From positions 1 through 37,790 of the forward strand of contig JBCCGT010000038.1 of the NCBI GenBank assembly GCA_039029135.1: a DNA stretch of 37,790 bases, read 5' to 3'. Under the pieces are notes generated by a model that was given only the letters and a program-made list of their open reading frames with translations, had not been told where the DNA came from and did no database searches. This DNA is from JALZVT01 sp039029135. GTDB taxonomy: Bacteria; Pseudomonadota; Gammaproteobacteria; Pseudomonadales; Azotimanducaceae. The translations under genes were made by a program, and so were the position numbers. This document shows, piece after piece, positions 16,878 to 26,336 of this stretch. Positions within the stretch are counted from its first letter, which is position 1, and every line of letters begins with the position of its first letter.

Positions 16878-18404
16878 CTAGGCCACGCCGCGGACGGCGG
16901 CAGCAGACGACTCGCCGTCCGCCGCCAGCACGCCGCTCAGCTCCGGCCGCCAGCGCCCGCGTGAGCGGGCAATGGCACAAGAAACGGCGAACATCGCCGC
17001 CCCAGAGGCCGGACACCACCACAGGAAGGCGACGCCGCGATCCTGCAACAGCCAGACCACGGCGCAGGCCACCGCAAAGCCCACGCAAAACTCCAGCCAG
17101 CCGCCGATGCGCAGGCGCGCGAGCAGGATCGTGCCGAACATCGCGCCGGTCAGGTAGTTCGGCAGCTTGAAGGTCAGGTTCAGCAGGCCCTCGGCCTGGA
17201 AACGGCTGAAGAACATGGCAGCGGCGAAGAACGCGACGGCCCACAGCGCCAGCGACAGGCGCGAGGCCAGCAGATAGTGCGCATCGCTCATGCCCGGCCG
17301 CAGCGGCTCGTAAACGCTCGCGACGCTCACGTCCGCCACCTCGGCCAGCGCCGAATCGAGCGTCGAGATGCCCGCCGCAAAGATCGCGGCGATCAGCAAC
17401 CCCGATACGCCAACCGGAATCTCGGTCATGATGAAGTGCGGAAAGATGCGATCCGGCTGCGTCTGTAGCTGCGCCGCAAGCTCCGCAGGCACGTCCGCGT
17501 GGGGGACGCCGCCGGTCGAATAGAACAGCCACAGCGCGCAGCCGACGCCCAGAATCAGCACGTGCAGCGCATAAAACAGCGCCGAATAGTTGAACGCCTT
17601 CTTCGCATCGCGAACGCTGCGGCACGCGCGCACCCGCTGCAGCGTGCCCTGGTTCCCCGCGATCGATACGCTCAACGCCAGCGAACCGACGATCCCCGCC
17701 CACAGCGTGTAGGTCACGCCGGGGTCTACCGACAGATCAAACAGCGCGGTCTTGGCATTGCGGTCGAGCTGCTGCCAGGCGTCGACCAGCGGCAGGTCGA
17801 TCTCCGCATAGATAAACAGCAGCGCGTACACCGCGCCGAGCGCGAACACGACGAACAGCAGAAAGTCGGTCCAGATGACGGTCTTCAGGCCGGCGAGCGC
17901 GCTCCACAGCACGCTGAAGGCGATGATCACCAACGCGCACAGCGCAAGCGACCAGTCGGTCATGACGGACAGCACCAGCGCGGTGGTCAACAGCTTCACC
18001 GCCGTGTTGATCAGGTTCAGCGCCAGGCCCAGCCCCAGCGAGGCTCGACCCACGGCGGGCGCCATGCGCGCGCCGATATAGTCATAGGTCGTGGCGACAC
18101 TGCGGCTTTCGTAATACGGCCGGGCAAACAGCCAAGCCGTCAGCACCTTGCCCAGCGCTAGCCCGAGGATCATCTGAAAATAGGTCAGGTCGCCGCCGAT
18201 CCTGAACACGGCCGCTGGCACGGAGATAAAAGTTACGGAGCTGACGACCGTCGCGATGATCGACGCCGACACCGCCCACCACGGCACGCCCGCGCCACCT
18301 GTGAAGAAGTCGCTGCGGTTGGTGGCGTGCCCGCTCAGCCGGTGACCCATCCAGGTCACCAGCACCAGCATCACAACGATCACGCCGACATCGACCAGCG
18401 CCAT
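16878..18404 (-). CDS. Sodium:solute symporter (SSF family)
   Basis: This 508-aa integral membrane protein has about 13 hydrophobic helices and an SSF-like start with SDFFTGGAGVPWWAVSASIIATVVSSVTFISVPAAVF. The first helix ends in WMGHRLSG, and the Na+-site region includes ATVVSSVTFIS. The mid-protein loop SIAGNQGTLQRVRACRSVRDAKKAF matches the SSF helix-7/8 loop. I chose the ATG at 18404; a start 60 nt upstream would add residues unlike a membrane-protein N-terminus. The solute cannot be inferred; SSF members carry sugars, amino acids, organic acids or vitamins. It is divergent from the small gene at 18533. Confidence 0.9.
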   Translation of the reverse strand: MALVDVGVIVVMLVLVTWMGHRLSGHATNRSDFFTGGAGVPWWAVSASIIATVVSSVTFISVPAAVFRIGGDLTYFQMILGLALGKVLTAWLFARPYYESRSVATTYDYIGARMAPAVGRASLGLGLALNLINTAVKLLTTALVLSVMTDWSLALCALVIIAFSVLWSALAGLKTVIWTDFLLFVVFALGAVYALLFIYAEIDLPLVDAWQQLDRNAKTALFDLSVDPGVTYTLWAGIVGSLALSVSIAGNQGTLQRVRACRSVRDAKKAFNYSALFYALHVLILGVGCALWLFYSTGGVPHADVPAELAAQLQTQPDRIFPHFIMTEIPVGVSGLLIAAIFAAGISTLDSALAEVADVSVASVYEPLRPGMSDAHYLLASRLSLALWAVAFFAAAMFFSRFQAEGLLNLTFKLPNYLTGAMFGTILLARLRIGGWLEFCVGFAVACAVVWLLQDRGVAFLWWCPASGAAMFAVSCAIARSRGRWRPELSGVLAADGESSAAAVRGVA

Positions 18405-18532
18405 TAACGGCCCCACACAGCTCGCGAAGGCGGGTAAAGTAGGCGGGCAGAACGCAGGGCGCAATGCCTGCCGCGCCGCGAGCCGCCGCGGCGGTAATCG
18501 GGCAAAACGACGAGGAGCGACGCAGGCCGACC

Positions 18533-18934
18533 ATGGGTGAGGCGAGAGAGATACGACTCGACGCGATCTTCTCGGAGATTCGCGGTCAGGCGGCCATCGC
18601 CGAGCGCTTTATCGATCGCGAGCGCTACCAGATCCTCGTCTGCACCGTGTGGTCGAATCTCGTGCTGAACCCGGAAGACGCCGGCATCGACGAGGACGAT
18701 CTGGAGCTCGTCCACGACGAGATCACGCGCGAGCTGCAGCAGGATCTGGGCCCCGAGGCGAGTCTGAAGAGCTGCTTTCAGTTCATCACCTCCAAGCAAG
18801 GCGAGCGCGCCATGCAGGCGGCGAAGGTTTCCAGCAACCATCGCGACATGCTGCTGTATTTCAGCTCGATGATTCTCGACCCGGAGGGCCACAAGCGCTG
18901 GTCTGACGACCTCCGCGACCAGCTCGACAGCTAG
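18533..18934 (+). CDS. Hypothetical protein
   Basis: I do not recognise this 133-aa protein. It is acidic, has no signal peptide or membrane helix, and looks mainly alpha-helical (MGEAREIRLDAIFSEIR...; LVHDEITRELQQDLGPEASLKSCFQFITS). It contains two cysteines. The ATG at 18533 is preferred; the frame is open upstream but the added residues are Ala/Arg-rich. Codon usage matches its neighbours. It is divergent from the symporter and convergent with yjbQ. Confidence 0.7.
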   Translation: MGEAREIRLDAIFSEIRGQAAIAERFIDRERYQILVCTVWSNLVLNPEDAGIDEDDLELVHDEITRELQQDLGPEASLKSCFQFITSKQGERAMQAAKVSSNHRDMLLYFSSMILDPEGHKRWSDDLRDQLDS

Positions 18935-18949
18935 CGTCTTTCACATGAG

Positions 18950-18968
18950 GAGCGCCTGAAGAGCGCTC
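18950..18968. terminator. Hairpin between convergent genes
   Basis: GAGCGC (18950-18955) pairs with GCGCTC (18963-18968) over a 7-nt loop in the 43-bp gap between the hypothetical gene and yjbQ. It is followed on the plus strand by A-rich rather than U-rich sequence, so it is only a weak terminator candidate. Confidence 0.35.
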
Positions 18969-18977
18969 AAAGAACGT

Positions 18978-19391
18978 CTAAAGAACGCCCACCGCGCTGA
19001 CGATCACCTCGCGCGTGTGGTCGGCATGGCGGTGCTCCCACAGATACACCCCCTGCCAGGTACCCAGCGCAAGCGCGCCGTCGCACAACGGAATGTTCAG
19101 ATGCGTCTGAGTCAGCGCCGCCTTGACGTGAGCCGGCATGTCGTCCGGGCCTTCCTCGACGTGGGTGTACAGGGCGTCATCCTCGGGTACCAGGCGGCTC
19201 AGCCAGTTCTGCAGGTCGCGCTGCACCGCCGGATCCGCGTTCTCCTGTATTAGCAGACTCGCCGAAGTGTGCCGAATGAAAACTGTGACCAAGGCCTCAT
19301 CGATTTCGTAACTGCGTGCGGCTTCCATCACTTTGTGCGTGATGTCATAGAGGCCCTGACCCCGCGTTTGTACATTGAATCGATTGTTCAT
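18978..19391 (-). CDS. yjbQ: YjbQ family (UPF0047) protein, secondary thiamine-phosphate synthase
   Basis: This 137-aa protein shows the YjbQ signatures VTVFIRHTSASLLIQENADP (about 37-56), HVEEGPDDMPAHVKAAL (77-93) and GALALGTWQGVYLWEHR (105-121). E. coli YjbQ has a low thiamine-phosphate synthase activity that can replace ThiE when overproduced; the physiological role is less certain. Length is normal. It starts at the ATG at 19391 and is divergent from the large signalling gene, 46 bp away. Confidence 0.93.
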   Translation of the reverse strand: MNNRFNVQTRGQGLYDITHKVMEAARSYEIDEALVTVFIRHTSASLLIQENADPAVQRDLQNWLSRLVPEDDALYTHVEEGPDDMPAHVKAALTQTHLNIPLCDGALALGTWQGVYLWEHRHADHTREVIVSAVGVL

Positions 19392-19437
19392 GGACTAGCA
19401 GTTTGCCACGCGTCCGCGCGTGCGCCAGACCTATTTG

Positions 19438-22400
19438 ATGCCCCGCAAACGCACTCGAGCCAGGACTGCTCATACCCGCTGGGGTTTGCAGCACGACATC
19501 GCAGCCACGCTGGCCTTAACCGGCGGTTTGGGGGCGCTCGCGCGCGTCCACGGACTCGATATGTGGCCGCCCGCGATCGAGCTCACTTGGCTCGCCGTCA
19601 TTCCGCTGCTGGCCGCCGTCTGGCTCGCCCATCGGCCCCTGCCCACCGCCATCGTCGGCGCCGGCGCGCTGTTGTTACACGGCGTTGTCGGACTGCTAAC
19701 CGGCGCGCCCTGGACCGCCCTCGCGGGCGCATTCGGCGGCGTCGCGCTGATCGCCGCGAGCGCCTGGTGGCTGCGGCCACAGGATCACAACACCGCGCAC
19801 ATGGCGGAGCTGCTCGACATGCTGGTGTCGCGGGCCGACACGGGCTTCATCCTGCTCGATGAAGCGCAGGTGATCCTGTACGCCAACTCCACCGCCGGAC
19901 GCCTGGTCGGGCACCCGCGCCTGGCCGGCAACCCGATCACCCGCGCGCTGCACTGCAAGCCGCTGAGCGAGTTTCTGGACGGCCAGACGCCGCGCTCGAA
20001 CTTCGACGACAAGCCCCATCGCGTGCACTGCCTGCAGCGCAACACCAAGGCGATGCTGGGCATGACCGCGCGGCGTATGGACTGGCGCGGCGTCAACTAC
20101 AATCTGATCCAGCTCAGCCGCCGCGACGGCCAGCTCAAGGCCCAGATTGCCGCACGCAAGCGGACCGACGATTTCACCCGCCTGCTGGACAGCTCCAACG
20201 ACCTGTTGCTGACGCTCAACGCGTCCGCCCAGATCGTCTGGGCGAATGCCGCGGTACGGGAGCGCTACGCGCGTTCGCTGGTGATGGGCACCACGCCCGT
20301 CGACCGTCTGTTCGAGGTCGCGTCGGGCGAGAGCCTGCAGGAGCTGTGCGCCGCGGTGCTCGAGACCGACAAGCCGTCACCCGCGATAGAGCTCGCGCTC
20401 ACGCAGGACCCCGCCGTGCGCCTGCGAGCCCAGATACAGCCGCTCGACGGCACGCGCCTGCTGCTGGCGGCCCGGGACATGAGCCTCGAGTTGAAGGCGC
20501 TGGCGACGCTGGCAGACGAGCGAGCGTTCCGCGCGCAGATCATGCAAAGCTCGCCCGCCGGGCTGCTGGTTCTGGAAGAGGCCAGCGGCGGGGTGCTGGA
20601 GGCCAACAAGACCGCGCTCGATCTGCTGGGCTACGCCAGCGAGGAGCTGATTGGCAAGTCGCTGCACGCGTGCCGCGTCTTCGCCAGCGAGATCGAGAGC
20701 GAACGGTTGCAGCAGACGATGCTGGCCCGGCGCCAGATCCGCGACAGCGAAGCGACGATTCTGGACACGCAGGGCACCGAGCGCCGCGCCGAGTTTTCGC
20801 TGCGCACCGGCGAGCGCGAGGGTCGCGCGGTGTACTTCCTGTTCTTCCGCGACATCACCGCGCGCCACGAGGCGCAGCAGGCGCTGCGCGAGAGCGAGGC
20901 CAAGTTTTCTCGCATCTTTGCCGACAGCCCCGACGGCATCGCGATCTTCGACAGCCAGACGATGCGCATCATCGAGGCGAACAAGCGCTTCGCGGCCTGC
21001 GTCAGCATCGACAGAGAGCGCGCGGTCGGCGCGGACATGGCGCAGTTCGTGGCGAACGAGGAGCGACTGCGCGACGCCGCGGAACAGGTGCTGCAGTCAG
21101 GCAGCGTACTGAACGTCGAGATCGATCTGGTGAACGCCACCCAGGAGCGCCAGCCGTCGCTGCTGTCGATCTCCTCTATCGAGCTGGGCGGCGTGCCCGT
21201 GCTGCTGTGCATCGCCAAAGACATCCAGCATCTGCGGCAGACTGAGATCAAGCTGCGGCGCAGCGAACAGCGCTTCCGCGGCACCTTCGAGAACGCGCCG
21301 CTCGGCATGCTGCTGGCAGACGTCAGCGGTCACATCTTCCGCGCCAACCGATTTGCGGCAGACATGCTCGCGTACGAGGAGACCACGCTGCCGGGCGTGC
21401 ACCTGTCGCGGCTGCTGCCGTCGCGCGACCGAGGCAATCTGCTGACCGCGCTGGAACAGCTCATGTCCGGTGACATCGAGCAGTCGCACACCGAACGCCG
21501 ACTGGTCAGCCAGGCGGGCGTGGAGATCTGGGTAAACCTGCACGTCGTGCTGCAGCGCGGCGAGGACGGCAACCCGCTGTACTTCATCATTCAGATGGAG
21601 GACATCACGGACTCCAAGCACAGCCAGGAGCGCATGGAGCGCCTCGCGTTCTACGACACGCTCACCGGCCTCGCGAATCGACGCCTGTTTAACGATCGGC
21701 TCAATCAGGCGGTGAAGCGCGCAGATCGCAGCAAGAAGTCGGCCGCGCTGATGTACCTGGACCTGGATCAGTTCAAGCGCGTCAACGACACGCTGGGGCA
21801 CGACGCGGGCGATGCGCTACTGAAACACGTCTCGCTGCGGCTGCAGAAATGCGTGCGCAAATCGGACACGGTGGCGCGGCCCGGCGGCGACGAATTCACG
21901 ATCATCCTGCACGACATTTCGACCATCAGCGACGCCAGCACGGTTGCCGAAAAGATCCTGGCAGAGTTGGCCAAGCCGATATTCATCTCGGGTCAGCAGC
22001 TCGTCGTCACCACCAGCATTGGCATCACGATGGTGCCTCAGGACAGCAACGACGTGCAGACGCTGATGCGCAACGCCGACATGGCGATGTACAAAGCGAA
22101 GGAGCGCGGCCGCAACAACTATCAGTTCTTCTTCGAAGACATGAACCAAGAGGCGATGAATCGCCTGAAGATCGAAAGCGAGCTGCGCGAGGCGCTGAAG
22201 CGCAACGAGTTCGAGCTGTTCTATCAGCCCAAGGTGCGGCTGAAGGACCACGCGTTCACGGGCGTAGAGTGCCTGATTCGGTGGAACCATCCGGATCGCG
22301 GCCTGCTGAATCCGGCCGCGTTCATCGAGATCGCCGAAGACACGGGCGTGATAGTCGAGATCGGCGCCTGGGTGATCGAAGAGGCCAGCCGCATCGGCAA

Positions 22401-22983
22401 ACAGCTACGCGAGATCTTCGGCCAGACCTTTACCATCGCCGCCAACATCTCCCCGCGCCAATTCCGCGATCCGAATCTAGTGTCCACGGTTCGCCGAGCG
22501 CTGCGCGAAACGGGCCTGCCGCCGGAGGCGCTCGAGATCGAGATTACCGAGACCATGCTGATGCAGGACATCGAGGCCGCGAGCCAGACAGTGCAGCGCA
22601 TCACCGAGATCGGCGTGCTGCTGGCGATCGACGACTTCGGCACCGGCTATTCGTCGCTGAACTACCTGAAGAAATTCCCGATCAACACCGTGAAGGTCGA
22701 TCGCAGTTTCGTCATGGACATCCCGCAGAGCGAGGACGACGTCGCGATCACGTCTGCGGTCATCGCGATGGCGCACCAGCTCAACATGCGCGTGGTGGCC
22801 GAGGGCGTGGAAACGCCGGAACAGCTCAACTTCCTGCGTTCACAGAACTGCGAGTACGCCCAGGGCTACCTGTTCGGCAAGCCCATGCCGCTCGATGATC
22901 TACGCCGGCTGGTCAGCAGCCGCGCGCCCGTCCCCGCTATCGCCACCGGCGGCGCCGCCAGCACCGCCGCCGGTCAGGGCTAG
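19438..22983 (+). CDS. Membrane-associated PAS / GGDEF / EAL c-di-GMP signalling protein
   Basis: This 1,181-aa protein has an N-terminal membrane region (about five hydrophobic helices in the first 115 residues) and four or five PAS-like sensory segments (NANSTAG, ASGGVLEANKTALDLLGY, ADSPDGIAIFDSQTMRIIEANKRF and APLGMLLADVSGHIFRANRFA). A GGDEF domain with intact GGDEF at 816-820 follows, then an EAL domain with ECLIRW (944-949), EITET and DDFGTGYSS (from 1065). Both catalytic domains keep their key residues, so it could both make and break c-di-GMP. The ATG at 19438 is used; a GTG at 19420 is also possible. Its last 84 bp overlap the convergent RND gene. Confidence 0.93.
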   Translation: MPRKRTRARTAHTRWGLQHDIAATLALTGGLGALARVHGLDMWPPAIELTWLAVIPLLAAVWLAHRPLPTAIVGAGALLLHGVVGLLTGAPWTALAGAFGGVALIAASAWWLRPQDHNTAHMAELLDMLVSRADTGFILLDEAQVILYANSTAGRLVGHPRLAGNPITRALHCKPLSEFLDGQTPRSNFDDKPHRVHCLQRNTKAMLGMTARRMDWRGVNYNLIQLSRRDGQLKAQIAARKRTDDFTRLLDSSNDLLLTLNASAQIVWANAAVRERYARSLVMGTTPVDRLFEVASGESLQELCAAVLETDKPSPAIELALTQDPAVRLRAQIQPLDGTRLLLAARDMSLELKALATLADERAFRAQIMQSSPAGLLVLEEASGGVLEANKTALDLLGYASEELIGKSLHACRVFASEIESERLQQTMLARRQIRDSEATILDTQGTERRAEFSLRTGEREGRAVYFLFFRDITARHEAQQALRESEAKFSRIFADSPDGIAIFDSQTMRIIEANKRFAACVSIDRERAVGADMAQFVANEERLRDAAEQVLQSGSVLNVEIDLVNATQERQPSLLSISSIELGGVPVLLCIAKDIQHLRQTEIKLRRSEQRFRGTFENAPLGMLLADVSGHIFRANRFAADMLAYEETTLPGVHLSRLLPSRDRGNLLTALEQLMSGDIEQSHTERRLVSQAGVEIWVNLHVVLQRGEDGNPLYFIIQMEDITDSKHSQERMERLAFYDTLTGLANRRLFNDRLNQAVKRADRSKKSAALMYLDLDQFKRVNDTLGHDAGDALLKHVSLRLQKCVRKSDTVARPGGDEFTIILHDISTISDASTVAEKILAELAKPIFISGQQLVVTTSIGITMVPQDSNDVQTLMRNADMAMYKAKERGRNNYQFFFEDMNQEAMNRLKIESELREALKRNEFELFYQPKVRLKDHAFTGVECLIRWNHPDRGLLNPAAFIEIAEDTGVIVEIGAWVIEEASRIGKQLREIFGQTFTIAANISPRQFRDPNLVSTVRRALRETGLPPEALEIEITETMLMQDIEAASQTVQRITEIGVLLAIDDFGTGYSSLNYLKKFPINTVKVDRSFVMDIPQSEDDVAITSAVIAMAHQLNMRVVAEGVETPEQLNFLRSQNCEYAQGYLFGKPMPLDDLRRLVSSRAPVPAIATGGAASTAAGQG

Positions 22984-25533
22984 CAGCGACGGCAGCAGAA
23001 ACAGGGTCAGCAGCAACAGCAGCCCCACCGCCAGCGCCAGCAGTTCCCCGATCGACGACGTGCCGCGGTGCGGCGACAGCATCAGCGCCGCGAAGGTGCC
23101 GATCGTTGTGAGCGCGCTCAGCATCACGGCGCGCGGCGTGCTGGAGCGCCGATAGGCGTCCGGGTCGTTGCCGTCGCGCCGAAAGCGCTCCACAACGTGT
23201 ATGCCGTTGTCGACCCCGAGGCCGAAGACCAGCGGCAGCACCAGCACGCTCGCCATGTTCAGCGGCACGCCCGCGATCGCGTTCGCGCCGAGCGCCAATC
23301 CCGCCGCGAGTCCGAGCGGCAGCAGCACCAGCAGCGTATCGACTACGCTGCGCAGCGCGAACAGCAGCACGAGCGCGATGCCGATCACCGCGAGCGCCAG
23401 CGCCTGCTGAAACGCCTCGACAATGATGCCGCCGACGCCCCACTCCACCACCGGCCGCCCCGTGCCGCTCGGCACGCGTTCGCGCACGCTGGCGATGAAC
23501 TCGTTCAGTTCCCGCACCCCGGAGATGTCCTGCGCCGGTATCAGATGGCTGGAGTAGCGGCCGTCCGGCGCGACCAGGCGGCGGCGCAGGTCCGCCGGCA
23601 GATCTTCGAAGGCCAGCGCATCGACCGTCAGCGCGCGCCGCAGCCACTCGAGTTCGGCCACCAGGTTGTCCGTGGCCGCCGCCTGCCACGCACCGATGCC
23701 GGCGTCATCCAGCGCCGCAATCTGGCGCAGCGCTCGGCCGAGTTCGTCGAGCGCGTCGCCGGCTTCGCCGCGCGCCTCTATGCCCGCCGCCAGCGCCTCG
23801 ATCGCCGCACGGTTGTCGCCCGTCGTGGCGGCGGCTCGAACGTCGGCGGGTTCGAGGGCGCTCCAAAGCACTGCCTGCAGGTCTTCCAGCGCGAACAACT
23901 TGTCGTCCTGCTCGTCGGGCACCCAGTCGAGCGGCGTGCGCACGGACTCCACGGCGGGCAGGTCGGCGAGTGCGCTGATGTCGTCGAGGCGATCCCGATC
24001 GGTCAACGTGAACAGGACATAGTCGGTGAGCTGCTTTTCGGCCTGCAGTTCACGCAGCGTACGCATCGACTCCGAGTCCGGGTCGCGCAGGGCGAGCACG
24101 CTGAAGTCGAAGCTGGTGCGGCTGACCATCGCAGCGCCGCCCAGCAGCAGCGCCAGGGTCACCGCGACGGTCACGCCGCGAGAGAGGCGCGGCGACGCAG
24201 CGCCCATGCGGAGTCCGCCGCGCAGCGGGCCGGGCGCGCCGAACGTCGAATAGAACAGCGGCAGCAGCGTAAACGTCAGTAATCCCGCGACCAGCATGCC
24301 GCCCGCCGAGATCACGCCGAGGTCTGCAAGCCCCGCGTAGTCCGTCGGCGCAAAGCCCAGAAAGCCGATCGCCGTGGTAACAGAGCAGAGCGCGATCGCC
24401 GGACCGACGCCGCGCGCGGCACCGAGCAGCGCGGCGGCGAGGGCGTCGTCGCCGGGCGCCTCCGCCGATCCCAGCCCCTCCTGCAGGCGCAGGGAAAAAT
24501 GAATGGCGAAGTCGACGCCCAGGCCAAAGAACATGACCAGAAAGATCAGCGACAGCGTGTTGAATTCGCCGACGGTCAGCATGGCGAGCCCGGTGGTCCA
24601 GGTCACGCCCACCAGCAGCAGCGTCAGCGTCGCGAGCACGATACGCGCCGAGCGCACGCCAAGCGCGAGCACGATGGCCAGCAAGACGAACGCCGCCGAG
24701 CCCGCAAGCTGCACGCCGCCAATCGCGGCCTCGAACTCTTCGTGCTGCAGCGCCGCCTCGCCCGTCAGCGATACGCGCACGCCCTCTGGGGCGGGAAAGT
24801 CCGCGATCAGCTCACGCAGATGCTGCACGACGACGGCGTTTGGCAGCGCCTCGCCGAAATTCTGTACGCCGCGCATGAAGATCAGGCGGTAGAAAGACGC
24901 GCTCGCCTCACCGTCGGCGGCGAAGAACTCATCGCTCCAGCGCACCCTGGCGTCGGCACCCGCAAGCTGCGCCTGCGCCGAGGCGAGCAGCCGCGGAACG
25001 ACGCGGTCGAGCTCGGCAGCGCTGCCGTTGTCGATCGCGGTCGCGAGCACGCCCAGCAGGCCGCGCAGGCTGGGGTCTTCCGCGGCGGCGGTCAGCAGGG
25101 GCTGCGCGGCTGCTAGGTTGTCGCCCACGTCGTCGAGCTGATCGAGATCCATGAACAGAAACGCGTGATCGCGCAGCAGCGCGGAGTTCGCCGGCGCGAA
25201 CACGTCCGTGAACAGATCGCTGCGTTCGCGCACCGCGGCTTCCAGTCCCAGCGCGGCCTCCTCCACCGCGCCGAAGCTGTCGCCGCGCACGGCGATGACC
25301 GCCGTATCGATGATCTGCGGAAACGCGGCGCGGTAGGCATCCCAATCGGTGCGCCAGTCCGAATCCATCTGCACGAGGTCCGCGAGGCGAGAATTCAGCG
25401 AGTAGCGCTCGACCGACAGCCACGCCGCGCCGGCCGTCAGCAGCACCAGCAGCAGCCAGAACGCGCGCGGCGCCGCGAGCACCAGCCGCACCCAGCCCGC
25501 CACCCAGCCCTCGAGTCGCGCGCTGCTGGTCAA
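22900..25533 (-). CDS. RND/MMPL family transporter, hopanoid-exporter-like (HpnN-like)
   Basis: This 877-aa inner-membrane transporter has the two-fold RND layout: one N-terminal helix (about 22-40), a large periplasmic domain, five or six helices with GLGVDFAIHFSLRLQEG, then a second helix-loop-bundle half with VFGLGVDNGIHVVERF. The GxGxD-x-x-IH motifs and absence of the long HAE1 architecture place it with MMPL/HpnN-type lipid transporters. The TTG start at 25533 overlaps the MlaA stop by 4 bp (TTGA), so it is translationally coupled. The C-terminal ~25 residues are Gly/Ala/Asp-rich and overlap the 3' end of the signalling gene. It is the last gene of the TatT-TRAP-Mla operon. Confidence 0.9.
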   Translation of the reverse strand: MTSSARLEGWVAGWVRLVLAAPRAFWLLLVLLTAGAAWLSVERYSLNSRLADLVQMDSDWRTDWDAYRAAFPQIIDTAVIAVRGDSFGAVEEAALGLEAAVRERSDLFTDVFAPANSALLRDHAFLFMDLDQLDDVGDNLAAAQPLLTAAAEDPSLRGLLGVLATAIDNGSAAELDRVVPRLLASAQAQLAGADARVRWSDEFFAADGEASASFYRLIFMRGVQNFGEALPNAVVVQHLRELIADFPAPEGVRVSLTGEAALQHEEFEAAIGGVQLAGSAAFVLLAIVLALGVRSARIVLATLTLLLVGVTWTTGLAMLTVGEFNTLSLIFLVMFFGLGVDFAIHFSLRLQEGLGSAEAPGDDALAAALLGAARGVGPAIALCSVTTAIGFLGFAPTDYAGLADLGVISAGGMLVAGLLTFTLLPLFYSTFGAPGPLRGGLRMGAASPRLSRGVTVAVTLALLLGGAAMVSRTSFDFSVLALRDPDSESMRTLRELQAEKQLTDYVLFTLTDRDRLDDISALADLPAVESVRTPLDWVPDEQDDKLFALEDLQAVLWSALEPADVRAAATTGDNRAAIEALAAGIEARGEAGDALDELGRALRQIAALDDAGIGAWQAAATDNLVAELEWLRRALTVDALAFEDLPADLRRRLVAPDGRYSSHLIPAQDISGVRELNEFIASVRERVPSGTGRPVVEWGVGGIIVEAFQQALALAVIGIALVLLFALRSVVDTLLVLLPLGLAAGLALGANAIAGVPLNMASVLVLPLVFGLGVDNGIHVVERFRRDGNDPDAYRRSSTPRAVMLSALTTIGTFAALMLSPHRGTSSIGELLALAVGLLLLLTLFLLPSLLALTGGGAGGAAGGDSGDGRAAADQPA

Positions 25534-26336
25534 CGCGGCGACTCCGGCGCGTCGGGCTCGTCGTCCAACTCGTCGTCGAACTCGTCGAGCAGATCATCGA
25601 ACTCGTCGCTCGCGGCCGGCGGCGCGCCGTCGTCGATGTCGAAGCGCCGCCGCTGCAAATACGCCTCGCGAGTAAAGGCATAGCGATCCAGCGCGCTGGC
25701 GTCGCGGGCATCCGTCAGATCCAGCGCATCGGCGCGCCCAGAGAGTATCTGCAGCGGTACGGCATAGGGCCGCGCCGAGTCGTCGAATAGAACCGACGGG
25801 ATCGCGAGCTGCGTCGCGATACGCGGCGTATCGCGCAGCGTCACGGGTCCAAGCACGGGCAGATACAGATAGGGTCCGGCGCCGACGCCCCAGACCGCCA
25901 GCGTCTGACCGAGATCCTCCTCGCTGGACTCGAGGCCGGACGGCGTCGCCGGGTCCAGCAGTCCACCGAGTCCAAGGGTCGTATTGATGAACACCCGGCC
26001 GACATCCTGCAGTGCCGCCCGCGGCTTGCCCTGCAACAGCGCGTTCACCGCAGCGTCGATGTCGGCGAGGTTACTGAAAAAGTTGCTGACACCCGCCCGC
26101 ACGGGTCTCGGCACGACGGCGCGATAGCCGCGGGCAAGCGGTCGAACCAATCCCCGATCGACGCCCTCGGCGACGGCGAACAGCGGCCGGTTCGCGGCCT
26201 CCCAGGGGTCCCGCGCGTCGCGCTTGTCTGCGGGAACGCTGGCGCAGCCGGCGCCGGCGACGAGCAGCCCGACGATCAGGAGCGAGCGCAGGCGCGGATT
26301 GCCTCTGCCCGCCCGGCCAGCCGAACGCTCAGCCAT
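25530..26336 (-). CDS. mlaA: MlaA (VacJ) family outer-membrane lipoprotein
   Basis: This 268-aa lipoprotein has a lipobox LVAGAGC with mature Cys31. The MlaA fold is marked by RDPWEAANRPLFAVAEGVDRGLVRPLARGYRAVVPRPVR, VGRVFINTTLGLGGLLDPA, DLGQTLAVWGVGAGPYLYLPVLGP and the C-terminal YAFTREAYLQRRR. MlaA forms an outer-membrane channel that removes phospholipid from the outer leaflet. The unusual feature is a 35-residue strongly acidic tail with imperfect DEFDD/DELDD repeats after about residue 235. It overlaps MlaC upstream by 8 bp and the RND gene downstream by 4 bp. Confidence 0.92.
   Translation of the reverse strand: MAERSAGRAGRGNPRLRSLLIVGLLVAGAGCASVPADKRDARDPWEAANRPLFAVAEGVDRGLVRPLARGYRAVVPRPVRAGVSNFFSNLADIDAAVNALLQGKPRAALQDVGRVFINTTLGLGGLLDPATPSGLESSEEDLGQTLAVWGVGAGPYLYLPVLGPVTLRDTPRIATQLAIPSVLFDDSARPYAVPLQILSGRADALDLTDARDASALDRYAFTREAYLQRRRFDIDDGAPPAASDEFDDLLDEFDDELDDEPDAPESPR

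Noticed and set aside
19392..19437. Possible TPP riboswitch upstream of yjbQ
   Set aside because: The gap to the divergent gene is only 46 bp and has no THI-box sequence.
23068..24282. 404-codon plus-strand frame inside the RND gene; similar at 26224-27765
   Set aside because: Both are antisense to well-supported RND, MlaC and DctM genes and have no motif or ribosome binding site.
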